Below are positions 39,562 to 49,607 of a stretch of DNA of 64,000 nucleotides, piece by piece; within the stretch, counting starts at the first letter, position 1, and each line of letters opens with the position of its first letter. The DNA is from Acinetobacter proteolyticus (GTDB lineage: Bacteria; Pseudomonadota; Gammaproteobacteria; Pseudomonadales; Moraxellaceae), in assembly GCF_000367945.1 (NCBI RefSeq), contig NZ_KB849179.1, positions 2,663,592-2,727,591 on the forward strand, written 5' to 3'. A program made the position numbers and the translations under genes. The notes under the pieces are model-generated. The model saw only the letters and a list, made by a program, of their open reading frames with translations, was not told the DNA's origin and did not search any database.

Positions 39562-39912
39562 TTAGAATGGGCCACGACTCAATACACGCTCCTGTAACAG
39601 CTGATCAAGCTGCTGTTGTCGTTGCGCATAAGCACGTTTGATACATGGCGTATTGGCACCACAAGAATTACGTTGTTTTAACCATTTAAATTGTTGATCT
39701 TTCTCCGCATCACGTCCACCCATGGGTAAAGCATGCAAGATGATTTGATAGGTCGTTGCCAGTTTGACATCAGCATCATTTAAAACGAGGTCATTGCAAA
39801 TCTGTTGCTCTGCCTTTAATTTTGCCGCCTTACAGGAATAGCTAGCGGCATGGGCTTGTGACCAAAACAATAAGGGGATGAAGAGGAATATAGAGGTGAT
39901 TAATTTTTTCAT
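39562..39912 (-). CDS. LprI/DUF1311-family exported protein
   Basis: A 116-residue protein with a signal peptide (about 1-22, ending SQAHAA) and a mature domain of the DUF1311 type found in lysozyme inhibitor LprI: SYSCKAAKLKAEQQICNDLVLNDADVKLATTY, then QFKWLKQRNSCG and CIKRAYAQRQQQL, with four conserved Cys positioned for two disulfides. Expected periplasmic. Whether it inhibits lysozyme is not known. ATG 39912 is the start; the TTG two codons earlier is less likely. Confidence 0.85.
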   Translation of the reverse strand: MKKLITSIFLFIPLLFWSQAHAASYSCKAAKLKAEQQICNDLVLNDADVKLATTYQIILHALPMGGRDAEKDQQFKWLKQRNSCGANTPCIKRAYAQRQQQLDQLLQERVLSRGPF

Positions 39913-40002
39913 TATCAATGGCTCACTCTGATTTGTGATGATGTCTCAGCATACAAAACTCTCTGTGTAGGCCCTGTATCTGTTTTATATCGGAATTGCA
40001 AA

Positions 40003-40030
40003 AATAAAAAAGCCTCACAATGTGAGGCTT
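40003..40030 (-). terminator. terminator after ompW-family gene
   Basis: AAGCCTCAC/GTGAGGCTT hairpin with A/T runs on both sides, 18 nt past the stop. Confidence 0.85.
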
Positions 40031-40047
40031 TTTTATCGAACTACGGC

Positions 40048-40632
40048 TTAGAACTTGTAGCTATAACCTAAGGTGTATACCACTGGATTGAGGTCTAAGT
40101 CGAATTTAGTCCCATCCACCAATGTCACTTCTGGACTAATGTCTGCATAACGAACATCAACATACACCCCCCAGTTTTTAGCATCAGCAGGCTGGAAGTT
40201 AAAACCTAGCTGACCAGCAAAACCATATGCCTCTTTCACATCTTTCGCCACACCCTTTTCATGCCATGGAATAAAAGCTGTACCACCAACACCAATATAA
40301 GGAGTAAAACGTGTTGAATTTTTAAAGTTATATTTTGCGGTAATTGTTGGTGGCAAATGACGGACACTCGCGACTGATTCGCCATTTAATAACACATCAT
40401 GCTTCACAGGTGTCGCCAATAAAATTTCAGCTGAGAATGGTGTTTCACCAAAGAAATATTCAACTGATGGCGTAAATGCAAACTCGTAGTCCCCTTTTAC
40501 AGTTGCACCTGGTGCTAAAGTTACATCCGCAGTTGGGTCAATTAAACTCGCACCCACTTTAACTTGAAAGCCCCCTGCAAATGCAGTTGAAGACAACCCC
40601 AATAATGCTACAACCAATGCTTTCTTTAACAT
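40048..40632 (-). CDS. ompW: OmpW-family outer-membrane protein
   Basis: A 194-residue eight-stranded barrel protein. The signal peptide MLKKALVVALLGLSSTAFA is cleaved before GGFQVKVGASLIDP. Strands with conserved GDYEFAFTPSVEYFFG, HLPPTITAKYNF, FTPYIGVGGTAFIPW and the C-terminal VVYTLGYSYKF (terminal Phe) match OmpW. The family forms a hydrophobic channel implicated in uptake of small hydrophobic compounds and in stress responses. Monocistronic, with a long AT-rich upstream region carrying direct repeats. Confidence 0.9.
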   Translation of the reverse strand: MLKKALVVALLGLSSTAFAGGFQVKVGASLIDPTADVTLAPGATVKGDYEFAFTPSVEYFFGETPFSAEILLATPVKHDVLLNGESVASVRHLPPTITAKYNFKNSTRFTPYIGVGGTAFIPWHEKGVAKDVKEAYGFAGQLGFNFQPADAKNWGVYVDVRYADISPEVTLVDGTKFDLDLNPVVYTLGYSYKF

Positions 40633-41050
40633 TAAAACAACCTCTTTAACAATTTATGTTCTTGTTCAACATAATAAACACGGGTTTTTACATTATGCAA
40701 TACTTATTAATTCCGACCATTTAAATCCATTTTGTAATATATTGAATATTAATAAAATATAATTGTTAAAATATGTAATATTTATTAATCCAGACCATTT
40801 TAGTCCACTTAAATCACTATAAAACCTAGTATTTTAATCAGAATACATCAATTTAAAATATTAGATAAAGTTTTTAGAAAAATTCAATTTAGATGAATTT
40901 AAAAATATAGTCACATAAAACTTAATATTAAAATCACATTATAAAATAAGATTAAAAAAGAGACAAAAAATGTCAAATATTGATTATTTTTATATTTTAA
41001 TTCCAGAAATTATACAAGCAAAAAAAATGGCTCTTAATGAGCCATTTTTA
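40633..41050. promoter_or_regulatory. AT-rich region upstream of ompW with direct repeats
   Basis: About 420 bp, extremely AT-rich. An imperfect direct repeat of about 38 bp occurs at roughly 40694-40733 and 40771-40810, sharing TTATTAAT and the core GACCATTTWARTCCA, spaced about 77 bp. No reading frame. The right end holds the terminator of the antiporter gene. Confidence 0.5.
41021..41047 (-). terminator. terminator at end of antiporter gene
   Basis: AAATGGCTC/GAGCCATTT hairpin, TTAAT loop, followed on the minus strand by seven T. Overlaps the stop region of the antiporter gene at 41051. Confidence 0.85.
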
Positions 41051-42472
41051 TTATAAAACCATCGCTGCAATCCAGCCAAAAATAAGTAGTGGGATATTAA
41101 AGTGTATAAAAGTCGGCACAACGGTATCCCAAATGTGATCATGTTGACCATCCACTCCTAAACCAGCTGTAGGCCCCAAAGTCGAATCAGATGCAGGTGA
41201 ACCTGCATCTCCTAGCGCAGCCGCCGTTCCGATGAGTGCAATCGTAGCCAACGGTGAGAAACCAAACTGCACGCATAAAGGTACGTAAATCACCGCCAGT
41301 ACAGGCACACTTGAGAAAGATGAACCAATCCCAATTGTGACAAACAGGCCGATAAATAGCATCAAGAATGCCGCAAGCGCATGATTATCACCAATAATAT
41401 GCACTACACCATTGACCAGATGAGTAATGTCACCTGTATGTGTCATCACTGAAGCGAAACCTGCCGCAGAGATCATGATAAAGCCCACTAAGGCCATCAT
41501 GCGCATGCCTTGCACAAATACGTCATCTGCATCTTGCCATTTAAAGATCCCCGATGCTGACAACACCGCAAAACCGACTAAACCACCGAGAATCATGGAA
41601 CCTGAGTACAACTGAGCTACCAAAGTTAAACCAATCGCAAGCAGCGCCATAAACATAGTTTTCTTGGATATATAAGGCACGTTTTCTGCTTCATGTTTCA
41701 GCTCTTCAGCATCAGCTTTCAAGTCATAATCTGCTTGTGAAGTGACTTTCAGTGGCTTGTCCAAATCAATGGTTTTGACTGGCGTAATCGAACGATCCAC
41801 ATAGATACGTGGCTTACGATAGCTGATAAATACCGCAACTAAAGTACCGATCACCATACCCAAGACAGGAATCGCCATGCCCAATGGCATCATGCCGCGT
41901 TCCACATGCAAACCATAGGCTGCACCAATCTTGTTGATATTGCCCATCAAGATCTGTTCAAGGAAGATCGCACCAAAGCCAACCGGCAGGAAAATATAGG
42001 TTCCCACCAAGCCCAGTGTCATGACACAGGCTGCCGCACGTCGATCCAGCTTTAAATGATTCATGACTTTCAATAAAGGTGGGACCAAGACTGGAATAAA
42101 GGCGATATGGACTGGAATGAGGTTTTGAGAGAAAATCGCAGCAATCAACAAAATGGTTAATAACAGATATTTCACCTTTTTTTGCTGATTTTTACCCGCT
42201 TCCATCCCCAATAAACCAATCAGTTTATGCGCAAGTAAATCAGGTAAACCAGACTTGGACAATGCCAATGCAAAAGCACCTAATACCGCATAGGCCAGTG
42301 CAACTTCAGCACCATCCCCCAAGCCAGCATTAAATGCCTCTACCGTTTGAGAAAGACTTAGACCAGCGACCAAGCCCCCAATAATGGCTGAAATCACCAA
42401 AGTAAGAACAACAGAAACGCGTGCCAGTGACAGGATAAACATCACGGCAATCGCAATTACGACAGCATTCAT
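41051..42472 (-). CDS. Na+/H+ antiporter family membrane protein
   Basis: A polytopic inner-membrane protein of about 473 residues and 11-12 hydrophobic helices, of the NhaC/YuiF-like type (also related to some amino-acid permeases). Characteristic stretches: LAYAVLGAFALALSKSGLPDLLA, FSQNLIPVHIAFIPVLVPPLL and GIGSSFSSVPVLAVIYVPL, with GDAGSPASDSTLGPTAGL near the C terminus. The transported ion or substrate cannot be read from sequence. ATG 42472 is preferred over a TTG at 42490; no strong ribosome site is visible. Confidence 0.85.
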   Translation of the reverse strand: MNAVVIAIAVMFILSLARVSVVLTLVISAIIGGLVAGLSLSQTVEAFNAGLGDGAEVALAYAVLGAFALALSKSGLPDLLAHKLIGLLGMEAGKNQQKKVKYLLLTILLIAAIFSQNLIPVHIAFIPVLVPPLLKVMNHLKLDRRAAACVMTLGLVGTYIFLPVGFGAIFLEQILMGNINKIGAAYGLHVERGMMPLGMAIPVLGMVIGTLVAVFISYRKPRIYVDRSITPVKTIDLDKPLKVTSQADYDLKADAEELKHEAENVPYISKKTMFMALLAIGLTLVAQLYSGSMILGGLVGFAVLSASGIFKWQDADDVFVQGMRMMALVGFIMISAAGFASVMTHTGDITHLVNGVVHIIGDNHALAAFLMLFIGLFVTIGIGSSFSSVPVLAVIYVPLCVQFGFSPLATIALIGTAAALGDAGSPASDSTLGPTAGLGVDGQHDHIWDTVVPTFIHFNIPLLIFGWIAAMVL

Positions 42473-42593
42473 GAATAAATTCAGGAGCAATAAAAAGGCG
42501 ACATTCTAGCAGATTCATTAAAACCTAGCTGAAAATATCGCCGAATTGTAGCGCAACTTAAGTGATTTTTAGCTTAATAAATCCACTAAAGCC

Positions 42594-43469
42594 TTAAGCA
42601 GCCTGACGTTGCACGAACTGACGGATCAGTTCAGCAATTTTTTCTGGCTGACTTAGTACCGCCCAGTGATTGGCATCCAGCTCAGTATATTCAAAGTTTT
42701 CCACCCATTTTGGCATCGATTCAGTAATGTACTCGGGGCTGACAAACGCATCGCGCTTTAACACAATGGCCTGCACTGGACACTGTGCATAACGTTGACG
42801 TGGTTGAGTCAATGATGGAATAAAATTGGCACGATACAGGTTAATACCATATTTACCATCAGCAACAATATTGGCATTCAATGGTAGATCTTTCTTCTTT
42901 TCTAAACCACTTAAAATCTTGCCCCATTTTTCAGGACTAAAGAAAGTCCATACCGTTGGCGCAACTAAAGGTAAATGGAATGCACCGATATACCAAGATT
43001 TGGTCAGTATTTTCAATACATTGCTTGGTGCTGATTTGAATTTTTCACGTAGATACAAAGAAGCATGATCTAAACAAGGCCCTGAAATGGTGGTATAAGA
43101 CAATAAACGGCCTTTTAGCTTAGGCTCAGTTGCAGATTCCCACGACTGCAAAGACCCCCAATCATGGGCTGCCATATGAAAATTACGATTAGGTAGAACT
43201 TGATCCACCACCTCTTGCAAATCCAAAGACAAACGAGGCAAACGGTAATCCTTAATACGCTTAGGAATCGAAGAAAGTCCAGCTCCACGCACGTCATAAG
43301 TCACCACGTAATAATCATTGACCAATTTCTCAATGATCGGTTCCCAAACTTCCTGATTATCAGGATAGCCATGCACTAAAACCAAAGGTGTTTTTTTCTC
43401 ATCCCCCCATGTTTTGACACACAATGTTTGCTGATCAGATGTTGTGACTGTTTTGACTTGTGCTTGCAT
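42594..43469 (-). CDS. alpha/beta hydrolase, epoxide hydrolase-like
   Basis: A 291-residue alpha/beta hydrolase-fold enzyme. The HGYPDN oxyanion motif is at residues 33-38, and the nucleophile elbow reads H-D-W-G-S with Asp103 in place of the usual Ser, as in epoxide hydrolases and haloalkane dehalogenases. A helical cap follows (about 130-210), and LDANHWAVLSQPE near 267 supplies the catalytic His. Substrate unknown. ATG 43469 has GGGA 6 nt upstream; longer starts exist at 43481 and beyond. Divergent from a hotdog-fold gene. Confidence 0.82.
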   Translation of the reverse strand: MQAQVKTVTTSDQQTLCVKTWGDEKKTPLVLVHGYPDNQEVWEPIIEKLVNDYYVVTYDVRGAGLSSIPKRIKDYRLPRLSLDLQEVVDQVLPNRNFHMAAHDWGSLQSWESATEPKLKGRLLSYTTISGPCLDHASLYLREKFKSAPSNVLKILTKSWYIGAFHLPLVAPTVWTFFSPEKWGKILSGLEKKKDLPLNANIVADGKYGINLYRANFIPSLTQPRQRYAQCPVQAIVLKRDAFVSPEYITESMPKWVENFEYTELDANHWAVLSQPEKIAELIRQFVQRQAA

Positions 43470-43581
43470 AATTTTTCCCATTTTGTTTTCTATCGACTGC
43501 TCATAAAACAGCCATTGCCAGCGATGCAATAAAAATGATACTTATGGAGTATGAATAGAGTTGCAAGAAAAAAAATTGACC

Positions 43582-44067
43582 ATGAAAGACTTTTTCAAAA
43601 AAATTCGCACCATTCCTGCGATATCCAAATTTATGCTGAATCATTACTCCCCTTATCGTGGAGCAGGAATCGCAATTGAAACCATTGATCTGGATGATTA
43701 TTACATTCGCGTTAAAATGCCACTGACCCGACGAAATCGTAATCTGGTGGGAACGCATTTTGGCGGCAGTCTATATTCGATGGTTGATCCCTTTTATATG
43801 CTGATCTTAATCCATCATCTAGGACATAAATATATTGTCTGGGATAAAAGTGCTACGATTAACTTTCTTTCCCCTGGCCGTAACACGGTCTATGCCGAGA
43901 TCAGGCTGAATGCCGATGAAATCACTGAAATCAAAAAACTGGCAGAAAATCATGAACCTGTTTTAAGGCATTACAGCTTGAATATTGTAGATGATGCAGG
44001 AACGCGCATCGCAGAAGTTGAAAAAGTGCTCTATATCCGCCGTAAAAAACCCAAAGCCAGTGCTTAA
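43582..44067 (+). CDS. DUF4442 hotdog-fold protein (putative thioesterase)
   Basis: A 161-residue protein of the DUF4442/YiiD-C-like hotdog type. Markers: FMLNHYSPYRGAGIAIE, then LVGTHFGGSLYSMVDPFYMLIL (hotdog helix, near 57-78) and WDKSATINFLSPGRNTVYAEI. No clear catalytic residue can be assigned. ATG 43582 is taken over a TTG seven codons upstream. Ends in a terminator shared with the following convergent gene. Confidence 0.8.
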   Translation: MKDFFKKIRTIPAISKFMLNHYSPYRGAGIAIETIDLDDYYIRVKMPLTRRNRNLVGTHFGGSLYSMVDPFYMLILIHHLGHKYIVWDKSATINFLSPGRNTVYAEIRLNADEITEIKKLAENHEPVLRHYSLNIVDDAGTRIAEVEKVLYIRRKKPKASA

Positions 44068-44083
44068 ATCATCCATGCCAATA

Positions 44084-44115
44084 AAAATGCCCGCAATGAA
44101 TTGCAGGCATTTTTT
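44084..44115. terminator. bidirectional terminator
   Basis: AATGCC-C-GCAA-TGAA-TTGC-A-GGCATT hairpin with A-run and T-run flanks, between the converging hotdog and glycine-zipper genes. Confidence 0.8.
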
Positions 44116-44131
44116 ATTCAACTTTAAGAAA

Positions 44132-44491
44132 TTATCTTTTCTTCTCTTGAATGGCCGCACCTGCGCCGCCACCGATTGCACCACCAATTGCAGCACCTGA
44201 GTCACCACCGAAGATGGCTTTACCAACAACCGAGCCAATACCAGCACCCACCGCACTACTCGTAGTTGAACTACTATTCGCACCTTTGGCATTGGCACCC
44301 ACACCTGCACCCGCAGCAGCACCAATACCTGCACCTAGTCCACCACCCACATGGTTACCTAGTCCGCCGCCCACAGCCCCGCCAAGCGCTGCGGTACCAA
44401 TACGTTGGTCAGAGGCACTCATATTTTGACAGCCCGTAAACATCACCGCCGATAACAGCAAAGTAGAAACTAAACCGATTGTTTTTTTCAT
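44132..44491 (-). CDS. glycine-zipper lipoprotein, paralog 1
   Basis: A 119-residue protein with lipoprotein signal MKKTIGLVSTLLLSAVMFTGC (Cys21 predicted to be lipidated), then repeated glycine-zipper segments (AALGGAVGGGLGNHVGGGLG, AGIGAAAGAG, AIGGAIGGGAGAAI) and a basic end. Such zippers can pack in or against membranes; several families of outer-membrane lipoproteins carry them. Function unknown. Very similar to the gene at 44884-45249, so a tandem duplication. Confidence 0.82.
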   Translation of the reverse strand: MKKTIGLVSTLLLSAVMFTGCQNMSASDQRIGTAALGGAVGGGLGNHVGGGLGAGIGAAAGAGVGANAKGANSSSTTSSAVGAGIGSVVGKAIFGGDSGAAIGGAIGGGAGAAIQEKKR

Positions 44492-44883
44492 GACTATACT
44501 CACTTCTATAGGTTCTATTGAAAAGCATAATCTTCTTTTATGGGGAATTTGATCACATTGTGTTATCACTGTGTCCCAATCGATTGATATTTTGTAAAGG
44601 CAGATTTTGGTAGGTTCAAGCTAGCTTGTACGGCTTAAGGTTCGGGAAAGCAAAATAAAGACAGAAATGATCGGTATACACCGAATTAAAAATTTAGTGT
44701 TTGTTCGAAGAATCAAATAAATACAAAAAACAGAATTGATAAATTATAGGTAGTTTTATTAAAGCGTTCTCAGCAATGTTCTTTATCCGTGATGAAGAAC
44801 ATTTGCATGCTAATAACTAAAGTGATGATCTGATTTAAATCTTCAGATCATCACGATTGTTATCTGCAAGTTTAAACTAGGGC
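44492..44883. other. intergenic region between glycine-zipper genes, two strong hairpins
   Basis: About 390 bp, holding the promoter of paralog 1 and the 3' region of paralog 2. Hairpin 1: AATGTTCTT (44775-44783) / AAGAACATT (44795-44803). Hairpin 2: GTGATGATCTGA (44822-44833) / TCAGATCATCAC (44843-44854). No credible gene. Confidence 0.5.
44818..44854 (-). terminator. probable terminator of glycine-zipper paralog 2
   Basis: Perfect 12-bp stem GTGATGATCTGA/TCAGATCATCAC with a 9-nt loop, 29 nt past the stop. The following minus-strand sequence TTTAGTTATTAG is only moderately T-rich. Confidence 0.55.
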
Positions 44884-45249
44884 TTAGTACTTGCCTTTTT
44901 TCTCGCCATAAGCAGAGCCAGCACTACCACCTAATGCACCACCGACTGCAGCACCTGAGTCGCCACCCAATACTGCGCCACCAATTACCGCACCTAAACC
45001 AGCGCCGATCGCACTGTTTCGAGTATTTTTACTGTTCGAGCCTTTAGCATTCGCAGCAACACCCGCGCCAAGAGCTGCACCAAGACCCGCACCCAGATTA
45101 CCGCCAACATGCTTACCTACAGCACCACCCGCGCCACCACCAATCGCAGCAGCACCAATACGCTTACTTTCTGGGCTCGCATTTTGACAACCCACAAAAA
45201 GTGTAGTTGACATTAAAGCAACACCCGCAACCATCATCATTTTTTTCAT
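44884..45249 (-). CDS. glycine-zipper lipoprotein, paralog 2
   Basis: A 121-residue paralog of the preceding gene, with signal MKKMMMVAGVALMSTTLFVGC (Cys21), glycine-zipper blocks (AAIGGGAGGAVGKHVGGNLG, AVIGGAVLGGDSGAAVGGAL) and a Lys-rich end (EKKGKY). The GGDSGAA and NAKG motifs are conserved between the two copies. Expected to be membrane-attached in the envelope; role unknown. Confidence 0.82.
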   Translation of the reverse strand: MKKMMMVAGVALMSTTLFVGCQNASPESKRIGAAAIGGGAGGAVGKHVGGNLGAGLGAALGAGVAANAKGSNSKNTRNSAIGAGLGAVIGGAVLGGDSGAAVGGALGGSAGSAYGEKKGKY

Positions 45250-45371
45250 TAGAACTATTCCTCTCCTCAGATGTGCATAGAATAATATTGTTTAATGGAC
45301 TGTTTACTTTGATTAAGTAATCAAATACTGATGCTCTAAGGTGTTTTTGTAACAACTGCTTCATTTTTCCA

Positions 45372-45399
45372 CAAAAAAGGCACCCGAAGGTGCCTTTTT
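45372..45399 (-). terminator. rpoBC operon terminator
   Basis: Minus-strand AAAAGGCACC-TTCG-GGTGCCTTTT, a stable TTCG tetraloop hairpin with a T-run, 15 nt past the rpoC stop. Confidence 0.92.
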
Positions 45400-45413
45400 C
45401 AATTCACTAGAAC

Positions 45414-48400
45414 TTAGAACTGGTCCGAGTTCAACGCTTGACTAAATGCTTGGTCAACTTCACTGAAATCGTTATGAAGTTCAAATTCAGCAGCTTCCGC
45501 TTCTTGACGACGACGCTCTAAATGATACGCAAGACCTGTACCTGCCGGGATCAAACGACCCACAACAACGTTTTCTTTCAAGCCACGTAAATCATCTTCT
45601 TTACCTGTTACAGCCGCTTCAGTTAACACACGTGTGGTTTCCTGGAACGATGCAGCAGAGATAAACGAGTCAGTAGAAAGCGACGCTTTGGTAATACCCA
45701 TCAATTGACGTTCAAACTTCGCAGGGAACTTGTTCTGAGCCAAGACCGCTTGGTTCTCTTGAACAACGCGGATGTAATCCACTTGCTCGCCTTTGATGAA
45801 GCTAGTGTCACCACCATCAGTGATATCAACTTTACGCAACATTTGACGTACAACAACTTCAATGTGCTTATCATTGATTTTTACACCTTGGAGACGGTAA
45901 ACGTCTTGAACTTCGTTCACGATGTAGTTGGTCAATGCCACTTCGCCTTTCAAGCGTAAGATGTCATGTGGGTTTTGTGGACCATCAGAAATGGTCTCAC
46001 CACGGTTGACATGCTCACCTTCAAACACGTTGATTTGACGCCATTTTGGAATCAACTCTTCGTAGATCTCTGAACCGTCATCTGGAGTGATCACTAAACG
46101 GTTCTTACCTTTAGTCTCTTTACCGAAGCTGACAACACCTGATACTTCTGCAAGGATTGCATGTTCTTTCGGTTTACGTGCTTCGAACAAGTCAGCTACA
46201 CGCGGAAGACCACCGGTAATATCACGAGTACGTGAAGTTTCTTGTGGTACACGACCAATAACGTCACCCACACCAATCGTTTCGCCATCACGAACCGTCA
46301 CGATTGTGTTTTGTGGCAAGAAGTAGAACTGTTCGCCGCCATCGGTTGTATCCAACACGATTGCAGGACGTAAATCTTTACCAGAAGCAGGACGAGCTGT
46401 TACAGGCAAGATTTCAACAGTGGTCATACCTGTTGCATCATCAGTTTTCGATGTTGCAGTTACGCCATCAGCGATCTGGCTGAAACGCGCTTTACCCGCA
46501 ACTTCTGTTACCAATGGATGTGTATGCGGATCCCAAGTCGCTACGATACCGCCCGCTTCTACAGCTTCACCATCTTTCAACAAGATGCTTGCACCGTAAG
46601 GAAGTTTATAACGCTCGCGCTCACGACCTAAGTCATCGGCAATACCAATTTCACCTGAACGTGAAACAGAGACCAAGTGACCTTTGGCATGTTGTACAGT
46701 TTTCACGTTGTGGAAACGTACAGTACCTTTGTTACGTACTTGAACACTGTTTGCAGCAGAAGTTCGGCTCGCAGCACCACCCACGTGGAAGGTACGCATC
46801 GTTAACTGTGTACCTGGCTCACCAATTGATTGTGCAGCCATTACACCCACTGATTCACCTGGGTTCACCAAGTGACCACGTGCAAGGTCACGACCATAAC
46901 AACGCGCACATACACCGAATGTTGATTCACAAGCGATAACTGAACGTACTTTAACTTCATCGACACCCGCTTCTTCAAGCTGAGCAGCAATTTTCTCGTC
47001 AATCAAAGTACCACGTGGAAGAACCACTTCATCATCAGATGCACGACGTACGTCTTCAGCAGTTACACGACCCAATACGCGATCACGTAATGGTTCAATA
47101 ACGTCACCACCTTGAATGAATGGAGTCATCACCAAGCCACCGGCTGTACCACAGTCAGATTCAGTAATCACTAAATCTTGTGCTACGTCTACAAGACGAC
47201 GTGTCAAGTAACCAGAGTTCGCAGTTTTCAATGCGGTATCGGCCAAACCTTTACGCGCACCGTGTGTCGAGATGAAGTACTGAAGTACCGTCAAACCTTC
47301 ACGGAAGTTTGCTTTAATCGGGGTCTCAATGATCGAGCCATCCGGCTTCGCCATCAAACCACGCATACCAGCAAGCTGACGGATCTGCGCCGCACTACCA
47401 CGGGCACCCGAGTCAGACATCATATAAATCGAGTTGAATGATTTCTGTTTCTCGTCTTCACCTTGTTTGTTTTTCACAAGGGTATAAGACAAGTTATCCA
47501 TCATCGCTTTCGCAACTTGGTCGTTAGTACGCGCCCAAATATCGACAACTTTGTTATAACGCTCACCTGCAGTTACGAAACCTTGCTCAAACTGTTGTTC
47601 GATTTCACGAACTTCGGTTTCAGCTTTATCGATAATCGTATGCTTGGTTGGTGGAATCAACATGTCTTCCATACCAACAGATACACCTGAACGCGTCGCT
47701 TGACGGAAGCCCAAATACATCAATTGGTCAGCGAAGATAACCGTATCTTTCAAACCAAGTTTACGGTAGCAAGAGTTGATTAACTTCGAGATGTTTTTCT
47801 TGGTCATCTCAAGGTTGATCGATTCGAAGCTTAAACCTTGTGGAACAACTTCCCATAACAAGCAACGACCAGGTGTCGTATCAACAATGATGGTTTGCTT
47901 TTCACGGTTACCGTTTTCATCAATCACAGTTTGGTGTACACGTACTTTTACGCGCGCATGGATTGCAACTTTACCCGTCGCTAACGCACGGTTAACTTCG
48001 TGCGTATCCGCAAACACCATGCCTTCACCTTTGGCATTTACCGCATCACGTGTGATGTAGTAAAGACCCAAGACAACGTCCTGAGAAGGAACGATGATCG
48101 GCTCACCGTTTGCAGGTGACAAGATGTTGTTGGTCGACATCATCAACGCACGTGCTTCAAGCTGTGCTTCCAATGTCAATGGAACGTGTACCGCCATTTG
48201 GTCACCATCGAAGTCGGCGTTAAACGCAGCACAAACGAGTGGGTGAAGACGGATTGCCTTACCTTCGATCAGAATAGGTTCAAATGCTTGAAGACCTAGA
48301 CGGTGAAGTGTTGGCGCACGGTTCAACATGACTGGATGTTGACGAATCACAGAAGCAAGAACGTCCCAAACTTCCGGTGTCTCGCGCTCAACCATTTTCT

Positions 48401-49607
48401 TCGCAGCTTTAATGGTTGTTGCTTGGCCAGAGGCTTGTAGTTTTGCGAAAATGAATGGCTTGAACAATTCAAGTGCCATTTTCTTCGGAAGACCACATTG
48501 GTGAAGACGTAAAGTAGGACCTACTGTAATCACCGAACGACCAGAATAGTCAACACGCTTACCGAGCAAGTTCTGACGGAAACGACCTTGTTTACCTTTG
48601 ATCATGTCTGCCAAAGATTTCAATGGACGTTTGTTCGAACCTGTAATCGCACGACCACGACGACCGTTATCAAGCAACGCATCAACAGACTCTTGTAACA
48701 TACGTTTTTCGTTACGTACGATGATGTCTGGCGCAGCAAGGTCAAGAAGACGCTTCAAACGGTTGTTACGGTTGATCACACGACGATATAAATCGTTCAA
48801 GTCTGAAGTCGCGAAACGACCACCTTCAAGTGGTACAAGCGGACGTAAGTCTGGTGGAAGTACTGGAAGTACATTCATCACCATCCATTCAGGCTTGTTG
48901 TTTGAATCTTTGAAAGCTTCCATCAATTTCAAACGCTTAGACGCTTTTTTAAGTTTCGTCTCAGAGGTTGTTTGTGGAATTTCTTCACGTAAACGTGCAA
49001 TCTCGGCTTCAAGATCGATATCTTTTAATAAGTCCTGAACTGCTTCTGCACCCATTTTCGCAGTGAATTCATCACCGTGTTCTTCAAGTGCATTGTAGTA
49101 TTCTTCGTCTGTTAAAAGTTGATACTTTTCAAACGGAGTCATACCAGGATCAGTAACCACATAAGATTCGAAATACAATACGCGCTCGATATCACGTAAT
49201 GTCATATCAAGAAGTAAACCGATACGGCTCGGTAATGATTTCAAGAACCAGATGTGTGCAACTGGAGACGCAAGTTCGATGTGACCCATACGTTCACGAC
49301 GAACTTTCGCAGTCGTTACTTCAACGCCACATTTTTCACAAATGACGCCTTTGTATTTCATACGCTTGTATTTACCACACAAGCATTCGTAATCTTTTAC
49401 TGGACCAAAGATTTTGGCACAGAACAAACCGTCACGTTCAGGTTTAAAAGTACGGTAGTTAATGGTTTCAGGCTTTTTAACTTCACCGTGAGACCATGAC
49501 TTAATCATCTCTGGTGACGCAAGACCAATACGGATACGGTCAAATTCAACGGGTGCATGACCTTCTGAATCCGTTTTCTTACGCATGATATCGAGCAAGT
49601 CTTTCAA
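45414..49607 (-). CDS. rpoC: RNA polymerase beta' subunit
   Basis: Largest core subunit of RNA polymerase. The 1397 residues carry the N-terminal zinc finger (CLCG … CEKC near 70-88), the absolutely conserved active-site NADFDGD (near 460), bridge and trigger-loop regions, and the second zinc site ([13 protein letters not shown]). Length matches gammaproteobacterial RpoC (about 1400). Downstream of rpoB with a 141-bp spacer containing a paired-hairpin repeat. Confidence 0.98.
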   Translation of the reverse strand: MKDLLDIMRKKTDSEGHAPVEFDRIRIGLASPEMIKSWSHGEVKKPETINYRTFKPERDGLFCAKIFGPVKDYECLCGKYKRMKYKGVICEKCGVEVTTAKVRRERMGHIELASPVAHIWFLKSLPSRIGLLLDMTLRDIERVLYFESYVVTDPGMTPFEKYQLLTDEEYYNALEEHGDEFTAKMGAEAVQDLLKDIDLEAEIARLREEIPQTTSETKLKKASKRLKLMEAFKDSNNKPEWMVMNVLPVLPPDLRPLVPLEGGRFATSDLNDLYRRVINRNNRLKRLLDLAAPDIIVRNEKRMLQESVDALLDNGRRGRAITGSNKRPLKSLADMIKGKQGRFRQNLLGKRVDYSGRSVITVGPTLRLHQCGLPKKMALELFKPFIFAKLQASGQATTIKAAKKMVERETPEVWDVLASVIRQHPVMLNRAPTLHRLGLQAFEPILIEGKAIRLHPLVCAAFNADFDGDQMAVHVPLTLEAQLEARALMMSTNNILSPANGEPIIVPSQDVVLGLYYITRDAVNAKGEGMVFADTHEVNRALATGKVAIHARVKVRVHQTVIDENGNREKQTIIVDTTPGRCLLWEVVPQGLSFESINLEMTKKNISKLINSCYRKLGLKDTVIFADQLMYLGFRQATRSGVSVGMEDMLIPPTKHTIIDKAETEVREIEQQFEQGFVTAGERYNKVVDIWARTNDQVAKAMMDNLSYTLVKNKQGEDEKQKSFNSIYMMSDSGARGSAAQIRQLAGMRGLMAKPDGSIIETPIKANFREGLTVLQYFISTHGARKGLADTALKTANSGYLTRRLVDVAQDLVITESDCGTAGGLVMTPFIQGGDVIEPLRDRVLGRVTAEDVRRASDDEVVLPRGTLIDEKIAAQLEEAGVDEVKVRSVIACESTFGVCARCYGRDLARGHLVNPGESVGVMAAQSIGEPGTQLTMRTFHVGGAASRTSAANSVQVRNKGTVRFHNVKTVQHAKGHLVSVSRSGEIGIADDLGRERERYKLPYGASILLKDGEAVEAGGIVATWDPHTHPLVTEVAGKARFSQIADGVTATSKTDDATGMTTVEILPVTARPASGKDLRPAIVLDTTDGGEQFYFLPQNTIVTVRDGETIGVGDVIGRVPQETSRTRDITGGLPRVADLFEARKPKEHAILAEVSGVVSFGKETKGKNRLVITPDDGSEIYEELIPKWRQINVFEGEHVNRGETISDGPQNPHDILRLKGEVALTNYIVNEVQDVYRLQGVKINDKHIEVVVRQMLRKVDITDGGDTSFIKGEQVDYIRVVQENQAVLAQNKFPAKFERQLMGITKASLSTDSFISAASFQETTRVLTEAAVTGKEDDLRGLKENVVVGRLIPAGTGLAYHLERRRQEAEAAEFELHNDFSEVDQAFSQALNSDQF

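Noticed and set aside
43963..44334. Minus-strand 123-residue frame over the hotdog and glycine-zipper genes
   Set aside because: Overlaps two better-supported genes and a terminator; low-complexity Val/Arg composition from the Gly-rich complement.
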